Below are positions 29,379 through 38,130 of a stretch of DNA of 64,000 bases, one piece after another (the stretch's first letter is position 1; the number at the start of each line of letters is the position of its first letter). The DNA is from Propionivibrio dicarboxylicus (GTDB taxonomy: Bacteria; Pseudomonadota; Gammaproteobacteria; Burkholderiales; Rhodocyclaceae), in the NCBI RefSeq assembly GCF_900099695.1, contig NZ_FNCY01000002.1:1-64000 (forward strand), given 5' to 3'. The notes under the pieces were generated by a model, which saw nothing but the letters and a program-made list of their open reading frames with translations, was not told the DNA's origin and did no database searches. The position numbers and the translations under genes were made by a program.

Positions 29379-30689
29379 TTAGAGCAGCGACTCCATGCGC
29401 AAGCGGATCGTCTTGCCGGTAACGACGGACAAGGCATTGATGCTGGCGATCGCCGCATCGATGTTCTTTTCCTTCGTCTGATGGGTCAGCATGATGATAT
29501 CGGCCTGATCCTCGCCCTCTGCCGGTTCCCGCTGGAACATCGCGTCGATCGAAATCTGGTGATCGGCGAGGATGCGAGTGATGTCGGCCAGCACACCCGG
29601 CTTGTCTTCGACGCGCAAGCGCAGGTAATAGCTGGTGACGACTTCAGCCAGGGGCAGAATCGGCAGATCGACCACGGCATCCGGTTGGAATGCCAGGTGC
29701 GGAACCCGGTTTTCCGGATCGGAGGTATGCATGCGCGTGACATCGACGAGATCGGCAATGACCGCCGAGGCCGTCGGCTCGGCACCGGCACCCTTGCCGT
29801 AATAGAGCGTCGCGCCCACCGCATCGCCCTTGGCGAGCACGGCATTCATCGCGCCCTCGACATTGGCGATCAAGCGTTTCGACGGAATCAGCGTCGGATG
29901 GACGCGCAACTCCACCCCTTCCGGCATCCGTTTGGTGATCCCGAGCAGTTTGATCCGGTAGCCCAGTTGTTCGGCATACTTGATGTCGACCGCTTCAAGC
30001 TTGGTAATGCCCTCGACCGAGGCCTGATCAAAGCTGACCCGATTGCCGAAGGCGATGGCGCTCATGATCGACAGCTTGTGTGCCGCATCGATGCCCTCGA
30101 CGTCGAAGGTCGGATCGGCCTCGGCATAACCGAGTCGCTGCGCTTCCTTGAGCACGACGTCGAACGGCAGGCCCTTTTCACGCATCTCGGTCAGGATGAA
30201 GTTGGTCGTCCCGTTGATGATGCCGGCGATCCATTCGATGCGGTTGGCCGTCAGCCCTTCGCGCAAGGCCTTGATGATCGGAATGCCGCCAGCGACGGCA
30301 GCTTCGAACGCGACCATCACGCCCTTTTTCTGGGCCGCGTCGAAAATCTCGTTGCCATGCTTGGCGAGCAGCGCCTTGTTCGCGGTGACCACATGCTTGC
30401 CGTTTTCGATGGCCTTGAGCACGAGTTCGCGGGCAATGCCGTAGCCGCCAATCAATTCAATGACGATATCGACGTCGGGATCCGTCACCACCGAAAAGGC
30501 ATCGTCGGTCAGACGGCATGCCCCGCCCGTCACCTTTCGCGCCAACTCGAGATTCTTGTCGGCAACCACCGTAATCTCGATCGGCCGACCGGCCCGCCGG
30601 GTAATTTCCTCGCTATTGCGCTTGAGAACGGAAAAGGTGCCGCCACCGACGGTACCAATGCCCAACAGACCGACGTTCATTGCCTTCAT
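29379..30689 (-). CDS. hom: Homoserine dehydrogenase
   Basis: A 436-residue enzyme reducing aspartate semialdehyde to homoserine. The N-terminal nucleotide fold has VGLLGIGTVGGGTF. The catalytic region has GIINGTTNFILTEM and AYAEADPTFDVEGIDAAHK (approx.). A C-terminal ACT domain (RLRVEDKPGVLADITRILAD, ~355 on) suggests threonine feedback control. A GGAAGG ribosome-binding site lies before the ATG. Its start overlaps the GNAT gene stop by 4 nt. Confidence 0.96.
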   Translation of the reverse strand: MKAMNVGLLGIGTVGGGTFSVLKRNSEEITRRAGRPIEITVVADKNLELARKVTGGACRLTDDAFSVVTDPDVDIVIELIGGYGIARELVLKAIENGKHVVTANKALLAKHGNEIFDAAQKKGVMVAFEAAVAGGIPIIKALREGLTANRIEWIAGIINGTTNFILTEMREKGLPFDVVLKEAQRLGYAEADPTFDVEGIDAAHKLSIMSAIAFGNRVSFDQASVEGITKLEAVDIKYAEQLGYRIKLLGITKRMPEGVELRVHPTLIPSKRLIANVEGAMNAVLAKGDAVGATLYYGKGAGAEPTASAVIADLVDVTRMHTSDPENRVPHLAFQPDAVVDLPILPLAEVVTSYYLRLRVEDKPGVLADITRILADHQISIDAMFQREPAEGEDQADIIMLTHQTKEKNIDAAIASINALSVVTGKTIRLRMESLL

Positions 30690-31126
30690 TTCAAAGCCTT
30701 CCTAAAACAAAATGCGGGAATATGCATTCCCTCGCGAAAATAAAATCGATGGGCGCCCGCCCGTTGCACGCCGGAATCCAGCGCCAAGGCATCGCACCCC
30801 AAAGACACCGCCTTCTGTTCCAACCACCCGAGCAAACATTTGCCGACGCCTTGTGAGCGATGCAAATCGTCGCTGACGAGGTCGTCGACATACAGTCGCC
30901 GTCCCTCGCTGGTGTTTTCGATCACCCGCCAGATCGCCACAGCGAGTAATGCCTCGCCATCGACGACCACCGCCATGCGCCCGCCATTGGCGAAAATCAT
31001 CGCCATCCGAGCGCAATAATCTGCCGGAAGACACGGCCGCAACTGGCGATGTACCGCCTCCGCCTTTGCCAGCCATCCGGTCGACAGGACCGCGCCCGCA
31101 TCATCGGTCACGGCCAATGCCTGCAT
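30686..31126 (-). CDS. GNAT-family N-acetyltransferase
   Basis: A 146-residue acetyltransferase. LYVDDLVSDDLHRSQGVGKCLLGWLEQKA contains the acetyl-CoA loop (Q/R-x-x-G-x-G/A, as SQGVGK, ~95-100), followed by CDALALDSGVQRAGAHRFYFREGM, the typical GNAT end. The substrate is unknown. It lies between alaA (2-nt gap) and hom (4-nt overlap), so it is certainly in the same transcript. This position may point to an amino-acid or aminoacyl substrate, but that is speculation. Confidence 0.82.
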   Translation of the reverse strand: MQALAVTDDAGAVLSTGWLAKAEAVHRQLRPCLPADYCARMAMIFANGGRMAVVVDGEALLAVAIWRVIENTSEGRRLYVDDLVSDDLHRSQGVGKCLLGWLEQKAVSLGCDALALDSGVQRAGAHRFYFREGMHIPAFCFRKALK

Positions 31127-31128
31127 CG

Positions 31129-32361
31129 TTACACCCCCGCCCCGTGCCGCTTGCGATAGTTCTCCAGGAAGCGGGCGATGCGCGCGATCGCCTCGCGCAG
31201 GTCATCCTCATAGGGCAGGAAAACCAGGCGGAAGTGATCGGGCTGCGGCCAGTTGAAGCCAGTACCCTGCACCAGAAGAACACGCTCCTGCTGCAAAAGT
31301 TCCTTGATGAACAATTGATCGTCGGCGATCGGATAGATCTTGGGATCAAGGCGCGGGAACATGTACAGCGTCGCTTTCGGCTTGACGCAGGAAACGCCGG
31401 GAATCGACGTGATCAAATCATGCGCAACCTCACGCTGACGATACAGACGCCCGCCCGGCATCACCAGGTCATTGATGCTCTGATAGCCGCCGAGCGCCGT
31501 CTGGATGCCGTACTGTCCCGGCACGTTGGCGCACAAGCGCATCGAGGCGAGCATGTCGAGCCCTTCGATATAGTCGCGCGCCGAACGCTTGTCGCCGGAA
31601 ACCACCATCCAGCCGGCACGATAGCCGCACGACCGGTAATTTTTCGACAAACCATTGAAGCTGATCGTCAGCACATCTTCCGAAAGCGAGGCGAGCGCCG
31701 TGTGCTGCACGCCGTCGTACAGCACTTTGTCATAAACCTCATCGGCATAGATAATGAGCCCGAACTCGCGCGCGACGGCAACGATCTCGCGCAGCAGGTC
31801 GTCCGGGTACACCGCCCCGGTCGGATTATTCGGATTGATGACGACGATGGCGCGCGTATTCGGCGTGATCTTCGCGCGGATATCGTCGATATCCGGCAAC
31901 CAGCCATTGCTCTCGTCGCAAAGGTAGTGACGCGGCGTGCCGCCCGACAGGCTCACTGCGGCGGTCCACAGCGGATAGTCTGGCGCCGGCACCAAGACTT
32001 CGTCGCCGGCGTTGAGCAACGCGTTCATCGACATGACGATCAATTCGGAAACACCGTTGCCGATGTAGATATCCTCGAGCGTCACGCCCTTGATCTGCTT
32101 CTGCTGCGTGTAGTGCATCACGGCCTTGCGCGCCGCGAAAATCCCCTTCGAATCCGAATAGCCTGCCGCGTTCGGCAGATTGCGGATCATGTCGAGCTGT
32201 ATCTCTTCCGGCGAGTCGAAGCCAAAGGCTCCCAGATTGCCGATGTTGAGCTTGATGATCTTGTGGCCTTCGTCCTCCATTCGTTTGGCTTCCTGGAGCA
32301 CGGGTCCGCGAATGTCATAACAGACATTGGCCAGCTTGTGCGATTTCAATACCGGTTTCAT
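31129..32361 (-). CDS. alaA: Glutamate-pyruvate aminotransferase AlaA
   Basis: A 410-residue class I/II PLP aminotransferase, close to E. coli AlaA over its length: SHKLANVCYDIRGPVLQEAK, IYIGNGVSELIV, VPAPDYPLWTAAVSLS, VVINPNNPTGAVY, and the PLP lysine in SFNGLSKNYR (~240). It makes alanine from pyruvate and glutamate. An AGGGA site 7 nt upstream selects ATG 32361 over the in-frame ATG 32367. It heads the alaA-GNAT-hom series. Confidence 0.9.
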   Translation of the reverse strand: MKPVLKSHKLANVCYDIRGPVLQEAKRMEDEGHKIIKLNIGNLGAFGFDSPEEIQLDMIRNLPNAAGYSDSKGIFAARKAVMHYTQQKQIKGVTLEDIYIGNGVSELIVMSMNALLNAGDEVLVPAPDYPLWTAAVSLSGGTPRHYLCDESNGWLPDIDDIRAKITPNTRAIVVINPNNPTGAVYPDDLLREIVAVAREFGLIIYADEVYDKVLYDGVQHTALASLSEDVLTISFNGLSKNYRSCGYRAGWMVVSGDKRSARDYIEGLDMLASMRLCANVPGQYGIQTALGGYQSINDLVMPGGRLYRQREVAHDLITSIPGVSCVKPKATLYMFPRLDPKIYPIADDQLFIKELLQQERVLLVQGTGFNWPQPDHFRLVFLPYEDDLREAIARIARFLENYRKRHGAGV

Positions 32362-32493
32362 ACACATTCCCTTCGCAGCGCGCGCGCCGGGCACGCCGCC
32401 GTTTCAAGCCCGCCATGCCCCGGAGATGCAATCCCGGAAGACGGGCGTCGATAAGATCCGCCGAAAAGTTATAATCCTACTTCTAATGACCGC

Positions 32494-32877
32494 ATGCCGC
32501 AATTTATGACGCTCCCGCCCGACGGCAACAGCCCGCCCTACACGTTCACGGCATATGGGGATGCCCACGTTTGCGTTAACACGATCCGTCACGACAATAA
32601 TATCATTGTCATGAAGGACCGCCTGATTCCGGCGTGGACACAGAACAAATTCGCATCGTTGACGATCGAGGACATGGAGATCGTGGCCCCGCTTGATGCT
32701 GAGATCATTCTCTTCGGCACTGGCCGGCAGATTCGTTTCCCGAGACCCGAACTGATGCGGCCGCTCGTGCATGCGCGCAAAGTGCTGGACGTCATGGACA
32801 TCCATGCTGCCTGTCGTACCTACAACCTGCTGAGCAGCGAGGGCCGCAGCGTTGCGGCCGTGCTGCTCTTCGACTGA
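32494..32877 (+). CDS. Mth938-like domain protein (DUF498/NDUFAF3 family)
   Basis: A 127-residue soluble protein with the DUF498 pattern: VMKDRLIPAWTQNKFASLTIEDMEIV, then IILFGTGRQIRFPRPELMRPL, and AACRTYNLLSSEGRSVAAVLLF. Relatives include mitochondrial NDUFAF3; the bacterial role is not settled. It is divergent from alaA over 132 bp. A perfect TATAAT (32470-32475) lies upstream with only a weak -35. Confidence 0.85.
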   Translation: MPQFMTLPPDGNSPPYTFTAYGDAHVCVNTIRHDNNIIVMKDRLIPAWTQNKFASLTIEDMEIVAPLDAEIILFGTGRQIRFPRPELMRPLVHARKVLDVMDIHAACRTYNLLSSEGRSVAAVLLFD

Positions 32878-32907
32878 ACTGCCAGAGCCTCATCCCAAAA
32901 TCACGCA

Positions 32908-33789
32908 ATGAAACGCATCGCACTGAAAATCGACGTCGACACCCTGGCCGGAACGCGCATCGGCGCCCCGGCGCTCGCCCAATTGCTCGATCGCCAGCAA
33001 GTCAAGGGCACCTTCTTTTTCTCCCTCGGTCCGGATCGCGCCGGCTGCCAGAAATCGGGCGAATCGCTCAAGCGCTTCTATCCACTCGCCACGCGACTGC
33101 GCGGGCGCCTGTTGCCATCAGCCGACATCAGCCGGCGGACGCTCGACATTCTGCGACGGATTCATTCCGAAGGCCATGAGGTCGCCCTGCACGCCCACGA
33201 CCGCGTCGCCTGGGAAGCAGGCATCGACAAAGCGACCACGGCATGGATCGACGCCGAGATGTCTCGCGCCGAAAAGCGCTTCACCGAAATATTCGCAGAA
33301 AAGCCCGCCGCCTTCGCCGCTCCCGGCTGGAAAAGCCAACGTCATGCGCTGCGCCTGACCCAGCGCCTTGGATACAGCTACGCCAGCGACACCCGCGGCA
33401 GCCACCCGTTCATTCCCGTCATCGACGGCGAAATCGTCGCTTGCCCGCAGCTCCCGACGACTTTACCCACGGTCGACGAAGTACTGGCGCTCGACCCGGC
33501 GCTAACCACTGCCGGCGCCTACGAACGCATCCTGAAACTGTCGCTGGCCATCCCGGGCGATCACGTATTCACGCTGCGCGCCGAAATCGAAGGCATGCGT
33601 TTTCTCACCGAATTCGAAAAGCAGATCGCCGACTGGAAAGAAGCCGGCACCGCGCTCGTGCCACTGCGCGAACTCCGAGCCGACTCGGCCGTTGCGCTAC
33701 TGCCGCGGCACGTCGTCGAATGGGCCGAAATTCCCGGTCGCCGCGGCTTGCGCATGACTCAAGGCCCGGCCTACCCGCTCGGCGAATGA
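32908..33789 (+). CDS. Polysaccharide deacetylase family protein, ArnD-like
   Basis: A 293-residue NodB-fold hydrolase. Metal and catalytic segments are LKIDVDTLAGTR (5-16), HEVALHAHDRVAWEA (~90-104) and APGWKSQRHALRL (~136-148), followed by YASDTRGSHPFIPV and TLPTVDEVL. The order and wording follow ArnD, which deformylates undecaprenyl-phosphate-4-deoxy-4-formamido-arabinose in polymyxin resistance. No other arn gene lies here, so a related sugar-lipid deformylase or deacetylase is also possible. It lies 30 bp after the Mth938-like gene. Confidence 0.75.
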   Translation: MKRIALKIDVDTLAGTRIGAPALAQLLDRQQVKGTFFFSLGPDRAGCQKSGESLKRFYPLATRLRGRLLPSADISRRTLDILRRIHSEGHEVALHAHDRVAWEAGIDKATTAWIDAEMSRAEKRFTEIFAEKPAAFAAPGWKSQRHALRLTQRLGYSYASDTRGSHPFIPVIDGEIVACPQLPTTLPTVDEVLALDPALTTAGAYERILKLSLAIPGDHVFTLRAEIEGMRFLTEFEKQIADWKEAGTALVPLRELRADSAVALLPRHVVEWAEIPGRRGLRMTQGPAYPLGE

Positions 33790-33791
33790 CA

Positions 33792-33816
33792 ACAAAAAGG
33801 GCGGCCGCAGCCGCCC
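33792..33816 (-). terminator. Terminator for the Bax-inhibitor-1 gene
   Basis: A 7-bp stem (GGGCGGC/GCCGCCC, CGCA loop) with an A tract on the plus side gives a T run after the hairpin on the minus strand, 25 nt past that gene's stop. A second small hairpin (GGAGAA-TTAC-TTCTCC) sits at 33822-33837. Confidence 0.75.
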
Positions 33817-33840
33817 TCGCAGGAGAATTACTTCTCCGAC

Positions 33841-34533
33841 TCAGTCGCGATCGCCGCTGAAAGCCATGAGCAGATTGAGCAGGCTGACGAAGACGTTGTA
33901 GATGTCGAGATACACCGCCAACGTCGCCGTGATGTAGTTATCCTCGCCACCATTCACGATCCGGCTGATGTCGAACAGGATGTAGGCGGAGAAGATCATC
34001 ACGACCAGCGCCGAGATCGTCAGCGACAGGGCCGGAATCATGAAGAAGATATTCGCCAGCGACGCCAGCAGAACAACGATCATGCCGATGAAAAGGAACT
34101 TGCCCATGAAGCTGAAGTCCTTCTTCGTCACCGTCGCAACCCCGGCCAGGGCAAAGAAGATCGCCCCGGTACCGCCTGCCGCCGTCGCGATCAGGCTGCC
34201 GCCGTTGGAGAAGCCCAGCGCCACCTGCAGGATGCGCGACAACATCAGGCCCATGAAGAAGGTGAAGCCGAGCAGCAAAACGACCCCGGTCGCGCTGTTC
34301 TTGGTCCGCTCGATGCCCCACATGAAGGCAAAGGCGATGCCGAGGAACACGAAGAAGGAGATCAGCGGACTGCCGGCGAAGAACGAGAAGCGCATCTGCA
34401 CGCCGATCAACGCCCCCAGAACCGTTGGCACCATCGACAGCGCAAGGAGCAGATAGGTATTACGCAGCACTCGGTTCTGCTGCAGCGTATCGACCTGAGT
34501 GCCTTGTTGTGTCAAATGATAGGGCTGTTGCAT
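33841..34533 (-). CDS. Bax inhibitor-1/YccA family membrane protein
   Basis: A 230-residue protein with seven hydrophobic segments. The family motifs are LLLALSMVPTVLGALIGV near the N-terminus, the YILFDISRIVNGGEDNYI loop and the LAVYLDIYNVFVSLLNLL last helix, ending in a charged SGDRD tail. BI-1/YccA proteins are pH-dependent calcium leak channels or FtsH modulators; the function here is inferred from family only. It is transcribed alone, away from tRNA-Ser. Confidence 0.93.
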   Translation of the reverse strand: MQQPYHLTQQGTQVDTLQQNRVLRNTYLLLALSMVPTVLGALIGVQMRFSFFAGSPLISFFVFLGIAFAFMWGIERTKNSATGVVLLLGFTFFMGLMLSRILQVALGFSNGGSLIATAAGGTGAIFFALAGVATVTKKDFSFMGKFLFIGMIVVLLASLANIFFMIPALSLTISALVVMIFSAYILFDISRIVNGGEDNYITATLAVYLDIYNVFVSLLNLLMAFSGDRD

Positions 34534-34669
34534 CGATTCATCCTCCGTGGAAAAAACGTTGTGGAACTAGGACTCTACCAGACTATCAATAGTTTCAAAA
34601 CATCGGGTAACCGCGTGTAACGTGGTATGATGCGCGCCTCGCCCAAACAGGGCGCGCACGGACCGCATC

Positions 34670-34759
34670 GGAAGCGTGGCAGAGCGGTTAAATGCACCGG
34701 TCTTGAAAACCGGCAGGGGTTTACGCCCCTCGTGAGTTCGAATCTCACCGCTTCCGCCA
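34670..34759 (+). tRNA. tRNA-Ser (anticodon TGA)
   Basis: The 90-nt gene has acceptor arms GGAAGCG/CGCTTCC, an encoded CCA end, a long variable arm (AGGGGTTTACGCCCCT) as in class II tRNAs, the T-arm GTGAG-TTCGAAT-CTCAC, and the anticodon stem CCGGT/ACCGG around loop CTTGAAA (anticodon TGA, Ser). TATGAT at 34626-34631 is a likely -10 box; the -35 is weak. Decayed phage sequence lies just downstream. Confidence 0.97.
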
Positions 34760-34896
34760 ACAATCATTAAGAATCAAACGCTTAGGTGATTTTTTCGTTT
34801 CAACCATCAAACCAAGCATCAAACAAGTCGAGCTTTGCACGTTGATTGCTTGCTTGATGAGTGACGCTGTGACCCACGCCCGGCCATCGGTGACGC

Positions 34897-35166
34897 TTAT
34901 AGGTCAACCCGATCACCATAAACCTGACGACACACCGTCGACGCGATCCACTTGCGCGTATCAAAACGCACGTGCTTGTTTTGCACCCAAGCGGACCAAC
35001 TCGCAGGATCACGCCCCTCGGGGATGGGTTCGTCGGCCAACGCGATCAACTCCTCGGCTAGAAACGCGGCACGGTCTTGCACCGCAAGGTCGTAAGCATC
35101 GCGAAGTGCGGGGTCGGATCGGGTGTGGATTTTTGCAAGAGCATATTCGACTCCTGTTCTTTTCCT
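34897..35166 (-). pseudogene. Remnant of a phage terminase small subunit
   Basis: An open stretch of about 89 codons between stops reads, on the minus strand, EYALAKIHTRSDPALRDAYD, then LAEELIALADEPIPEG and VRFDTRKWIASTVCRQVYGDRVDL. The VRFDTRKW...YGDRVDL end is typical of phage terminase small subunits. The N-terminal DNA-binding half and a proper start are missing: the only in-frame starts are internal, and a stop at 35167-35169 closes the frame upstream. It lies 137 bp beyond tRNA-Ser, a usual phage integration site. Family call from memory of the motif, not a search. Confidence 0.55.
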
Positions 35167-35169
35167 TTA

Positions 35170-35518
35170 GCCAGGCTTCGACGTTGATGCCGAACACGCT
35201 TTTCTGTCTTTGCTGAAATCCTTTCAGCACATCATCTGCCTGGCAACAAACAATCCCCTCCCTGTTGCCCGCTTGTCGAGGGCAAGCGCACTCGCCCGCA
35301 ACATCGCCAACCAACGCTAAGGTCATGTTCTAGCCGCCCGAGTATGAGAGAATGTCGCATTGCGCTACCAGGCCTGGTACAAAAAACCGGTACAGACGAC
35401 GAAGCACAAAATTACCAAGAAATTGTTTATTAAGATTTTTCAGAACGGTGTCGAATCTCGCCGTTTCGACAAAAACACCATCGCATACCCCTGCCACAAC
35501 GCCTTGTGATACGCACGC
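35170..35518. other. Gene-poor spacer, probable edge of the phage remnant
   Basis: I see no convincing gene. A minus-strand frame (35009-35326) has no recognisable motif. At 35451-35468 the sequence TCGAATCTCGCCGTTTCG matches 15 of 18 bases of the tRNA-Ser 3' end (34738-34755), a possible decayed attachment-site copy. The ABC transporter gene starts at 35519. Confidence 0.4.
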
Positions 35519-37069
35519 ATGAGCACCTCCGTCCCTCGCCTGGAACTGCTGAACATTACTAAGCGCTATCCGACGATCGTCGCCAACGCAGACGTCAGCC
35601 TGTCGGTCATGCCCGGTGAAATCCACGCCATCCTTGGCGAGAACGGCGCCGGCAAGAGCACCTTGATGAAGATCATCTACGGCGCCGTCAAGGCCGACGC
35701 CGGCACGATCCGGATGAACGGCGAGGACATCGCCATCACCAATCCGGCGCAGGCCCGACGCCTCGGCATCGGCATGGTCTTCCAGCACTTTTCGCTGTTC
35801 GAGACGCTGACAGTCGCCGAGAACATCGCGCTGGTACTCGACGAACCTTTCGACCTGGCAGCGCTGTCGCAGCGCGTCAAACAGATCTCCGAACGCTATG
35901 GACTGCCGCTCGATCCGGATCGACGCGTGCACAGCCTGTCGGTCGGCGAACGCCAACGCGTCGAAATCGTCCGCTGCCTGCTGCAAAACCCGACGCTGCT
36001 GATTCTCGACGAACCGACCTCGGTGCTGACGCCGCAAGCCGTCGAAAAGCTTTTCGACACGCTGCGCCAGCTGGCCGCCGAAGGCGTCTCCATCCTCTAC
36101 ATCAGCCACAAGCTGCACGAGATCCAGGCGCTCTGCGATCGCGCCACGATCCTGCGCAACGGTCGTGTCACCGGCACCGCCAATCCGCGGGAGGAATCAC
36201 CGGCCAGCCTGGCGCGCATGATGATCGGACGCGAACTGCCAGTCTGCGAAGCGCCGCCTTATCTCGGCGAACGCCGCCCGATGCTGACGGTGCAACATCT
36301 GAACCTGACGTCTGCGGGACCGTTCGGCACCTCGCTGCATGAGGTCTCACTGACTGTGCACAGCGGCGAGATCCTCGGCATTGCAGGCATCTCCGGCAAC
36401 GGACAATCCGAACTGATGGCCGCGCTTTCCGGCGAACACCCGGTCCACAAGGACGCGGTTCGCCTCGACAGCAAGCCGATCGGCCATCTCAACGCCGGCA
36501 CCCGCCGCGCCAAGGGCCTCGTCTACGTCCCCGAAGAACGCCTCGGCCGCGGCACCGTGCCGCCGCTGAGCCTGAGTCGCAACGCCCTGCTCACCGCGCA
36601 CCGCCACGGCATGAAACACTGGGGGCTCGTCCGTTACGGCAAGGCGCGCGACTATGCCGAGGAATGCGTCGCGCGCTTCGACGTCCGCGGCGGCGGCGCC
36701 GGCACCAATGCCCGCGCGCTCTCGGGCGGTAACCTGCAAAAATTCATCGTCGGCCGGGAGATCATGCTCAAACCCAAGGTCATGATCGTCGCCCAGCCCA
36801 CCTGGGGCGTCGATGTCGGCGCCGCCGCGGTCCTTCGCCAGGCACTGCTCGACCTCTCGCGTACCGGCGTCGCGATCCTCGTCGTTTCGGAAGAGCTCGA
36901 AGAGCTTTTCGAAATCTGCGACAGCATTGCCGTCCTCGCCCAGGGACGGCTCTCGCCGGCCCAACCGAAGACGAGCCTCAACGCCGAATCGGTCGGCCTG
37001 CAAATGGCCGGACTTTTTCCCAAAACACCTCTGACCGTGCACGCCGAATTCGATCATGCATCTGCTTGA
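35519..37069 (+). CDS. Nucleoside-type ABC transporter, double ATP-binding protein
   Basis: A 516-residue protein with two ATPase halves, as in sugar and BMP-type nucleoside importers. Half 1 has GENGAGKST (~40-48), LSVGERQRVEIVRCL and ILDEPTSVLTP. Half 2 has the degenerate Walker A GISGNGQSE (~290), YVPEERLGRG and LSGGNLQKFIVGRE. It powers uptake through the two permeases that follow. The BMP-family binding protein at 41.1-42.2 kb and the purine enzymes nearby suggest a purine or nucleoside substrate. It overlaps the first permease by 14 nt. Confidence 0.92.
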   Translation: MSTSVPRLELLNITKRYPTIVANADVSLSVMPGEIHAILGENGAGKSTLMKIIYGAVKADAGTIRMNGEDIAITNPAQARRLGIGMVFQHFSLFETLTVAENIALVLDEPFDLAALSQRVKQISERYGLPLDPDRRVHSLSVGERQRVEIVRCLLQNPTLLILDEPTSVLTPQAVEKLFDTLRQLAAEGVSILYISHKLHEIQALCDRATILRNGRVTGTANPREESPASLARMMIGRELPVCEAPPYLGERRPMLTVQHLNLTSAGPFGTSLHEVSLTVHSGEILGIAGISGNGQSELMAALSGEHPVHKDAVRLDSKPIGHLNAGTRRAKGLVYVPEERLGRGTVPPLSLSRNALLTAHRHGMKHWGLVRYGKARDYAEECVARFDVRGGGAGTNARALSGGNLQKFIVGREIMLKPKVMIVAQPTWGVDVGAAAVLRQALLDLSRTGVAILVVSEELEELFEICDSIAVLAQGRLSPAQPKTSLNAESVGLQMAGLFPKTPLTVHAEFDHASA

Positions 37070-38114
37070 ACCCCGTCCTTATCCCTCGCGCGTCATGCGC
37101 TGGACGGCGCCGCTGATCGCCGTCGCCGCCACGCTGATCGTCGGTTCGATGCTTTTCCTTGCGCTTGGCAAGGATCCGCTCGAATCCTTCCATGTCTTCT
37201 TCGTCCAGCCGCTGGAAAGCAGCTACGGCTGGAGCGAACTGCTGATCAAGGCCTGTCCGCTGATCCTTATTGCCCAAGGCCTCGCACTCGGCTTCAAGGC
37301 TCGCATCTACAACATCGGCGCCGAAGGTCAGCTGATCGTCGGCGCACTGGCCGGCGGCGGTGTCGCGATCGCCATGGAAGGCAGCGACGCAAGCTGGATC
37401 GTCCCGGCGATGGTCGTCGCCGGCGCCATCGGCGGCGCGCTCTGGGGCGCTATCCCGGCGCTGCTCAAGACGCGCTTCAACGCCGAGGAAACGCTGACGA
37501 CGTTGATGCTCTCCTATGTCGCCAACCATCTGCTTTCCTACATGGTCAACGGCCCCTGGCGCGACCCGGAAGGCATGAATTTCCCGCAATCGATCATGTT
37601 CAGCGACAGCGCGCTGTTCCGCATTCTGCTCGAAGGATCGCGCGTCAACACCTCGGTTTTCATCACCCTGTTCGCCATCGTCGCCTTCTGGATCTTCAAC
37701 GCGCGTAGCTTCCTGCATTTTCAGATCGAAGTCGGCGGCCACGCGCCGGCCGCGTCACTGTATGCAGGCTTTTCGTCAAAACGCGCCGTCTGGCTGACGC
37801 TCGTCCTCTCCGGCATGACCGCCGGCATCGCCGGCGTCGGCGAGATCGCCGGCCCGGTCGGGCAACTCAACCTGAATATTTCACCGGGCTACGGCTTCGC
37901 CGCCATCATCGTCGCCTATCTCGGCCGCCTCCATGCACTTGGCATTGTCCTCGCCGGTTTCCTGATGGCGCTCATCTATCTTGGTGGCGAGGCCGCCCAG
38001 GTCGCGCTGCAACTGCCGGCGGCGATCACCGGCATCTTCCAGGGCATGCTGCTGTTCTTCCTGCTCGGTTCCGACGTTTTCATCGACAACCGCCTGCGTC
38101 GCCGGCTCGCCTGA
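37056..38114 (+). CDS. Nucleoside-type ABC transporter permease 1
   Basis: A 352-residue membrane protein of the BPD_transp_2 family with about nine hydrophobic segments. FKARIYNIGAEGQLIVGALAGG (~80-100) is the family motif, and FNAEETLTTLMLSYVANHLLSY is the cytoplasmic coupling region. The start overlaps the ATPase gene, so the two are translationally coupled. Confidence 0.92.
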   Translation: MHLLEPRPYPSRVMRWTAPLIAVAATLIVGSMLFLALGKDPLESFHVFFVQPLESSYGWSELLIKACPLILIAQGLALGFKARIYNIGAEGQLIVGALAGGGVAIAMEGSDASWIVPAMVVAGAIGGALWGAIPALLKTRFNAEETLTTLMLSYVANHLLSYMVNGPWRDPEGMNFPQSIMFSDSALFRILLEGSRVNTSVFITLFAIVAFWIFNARSFLHFQIEVGGHAPAASLYAGFSSKRAVWLTLVLSGMTAGIAGVGEIAGPVGQLNLNISPGYGFAAIIVAYLGRLHALGIVLAGFLMALIYLGGEAAQVALQLPAAITGIFQGMLLFFLLGSDVFIDNRLRRRLA

Positions 38115-38130
38115 TTTCCTTTCACTGGCC

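Noticed and set aside
28668-30743. A 691-codon plus-strand frame opposite hom and the lipoprotein
   Set aside because: It spans several real genes on the other strand and has no conserved motif.
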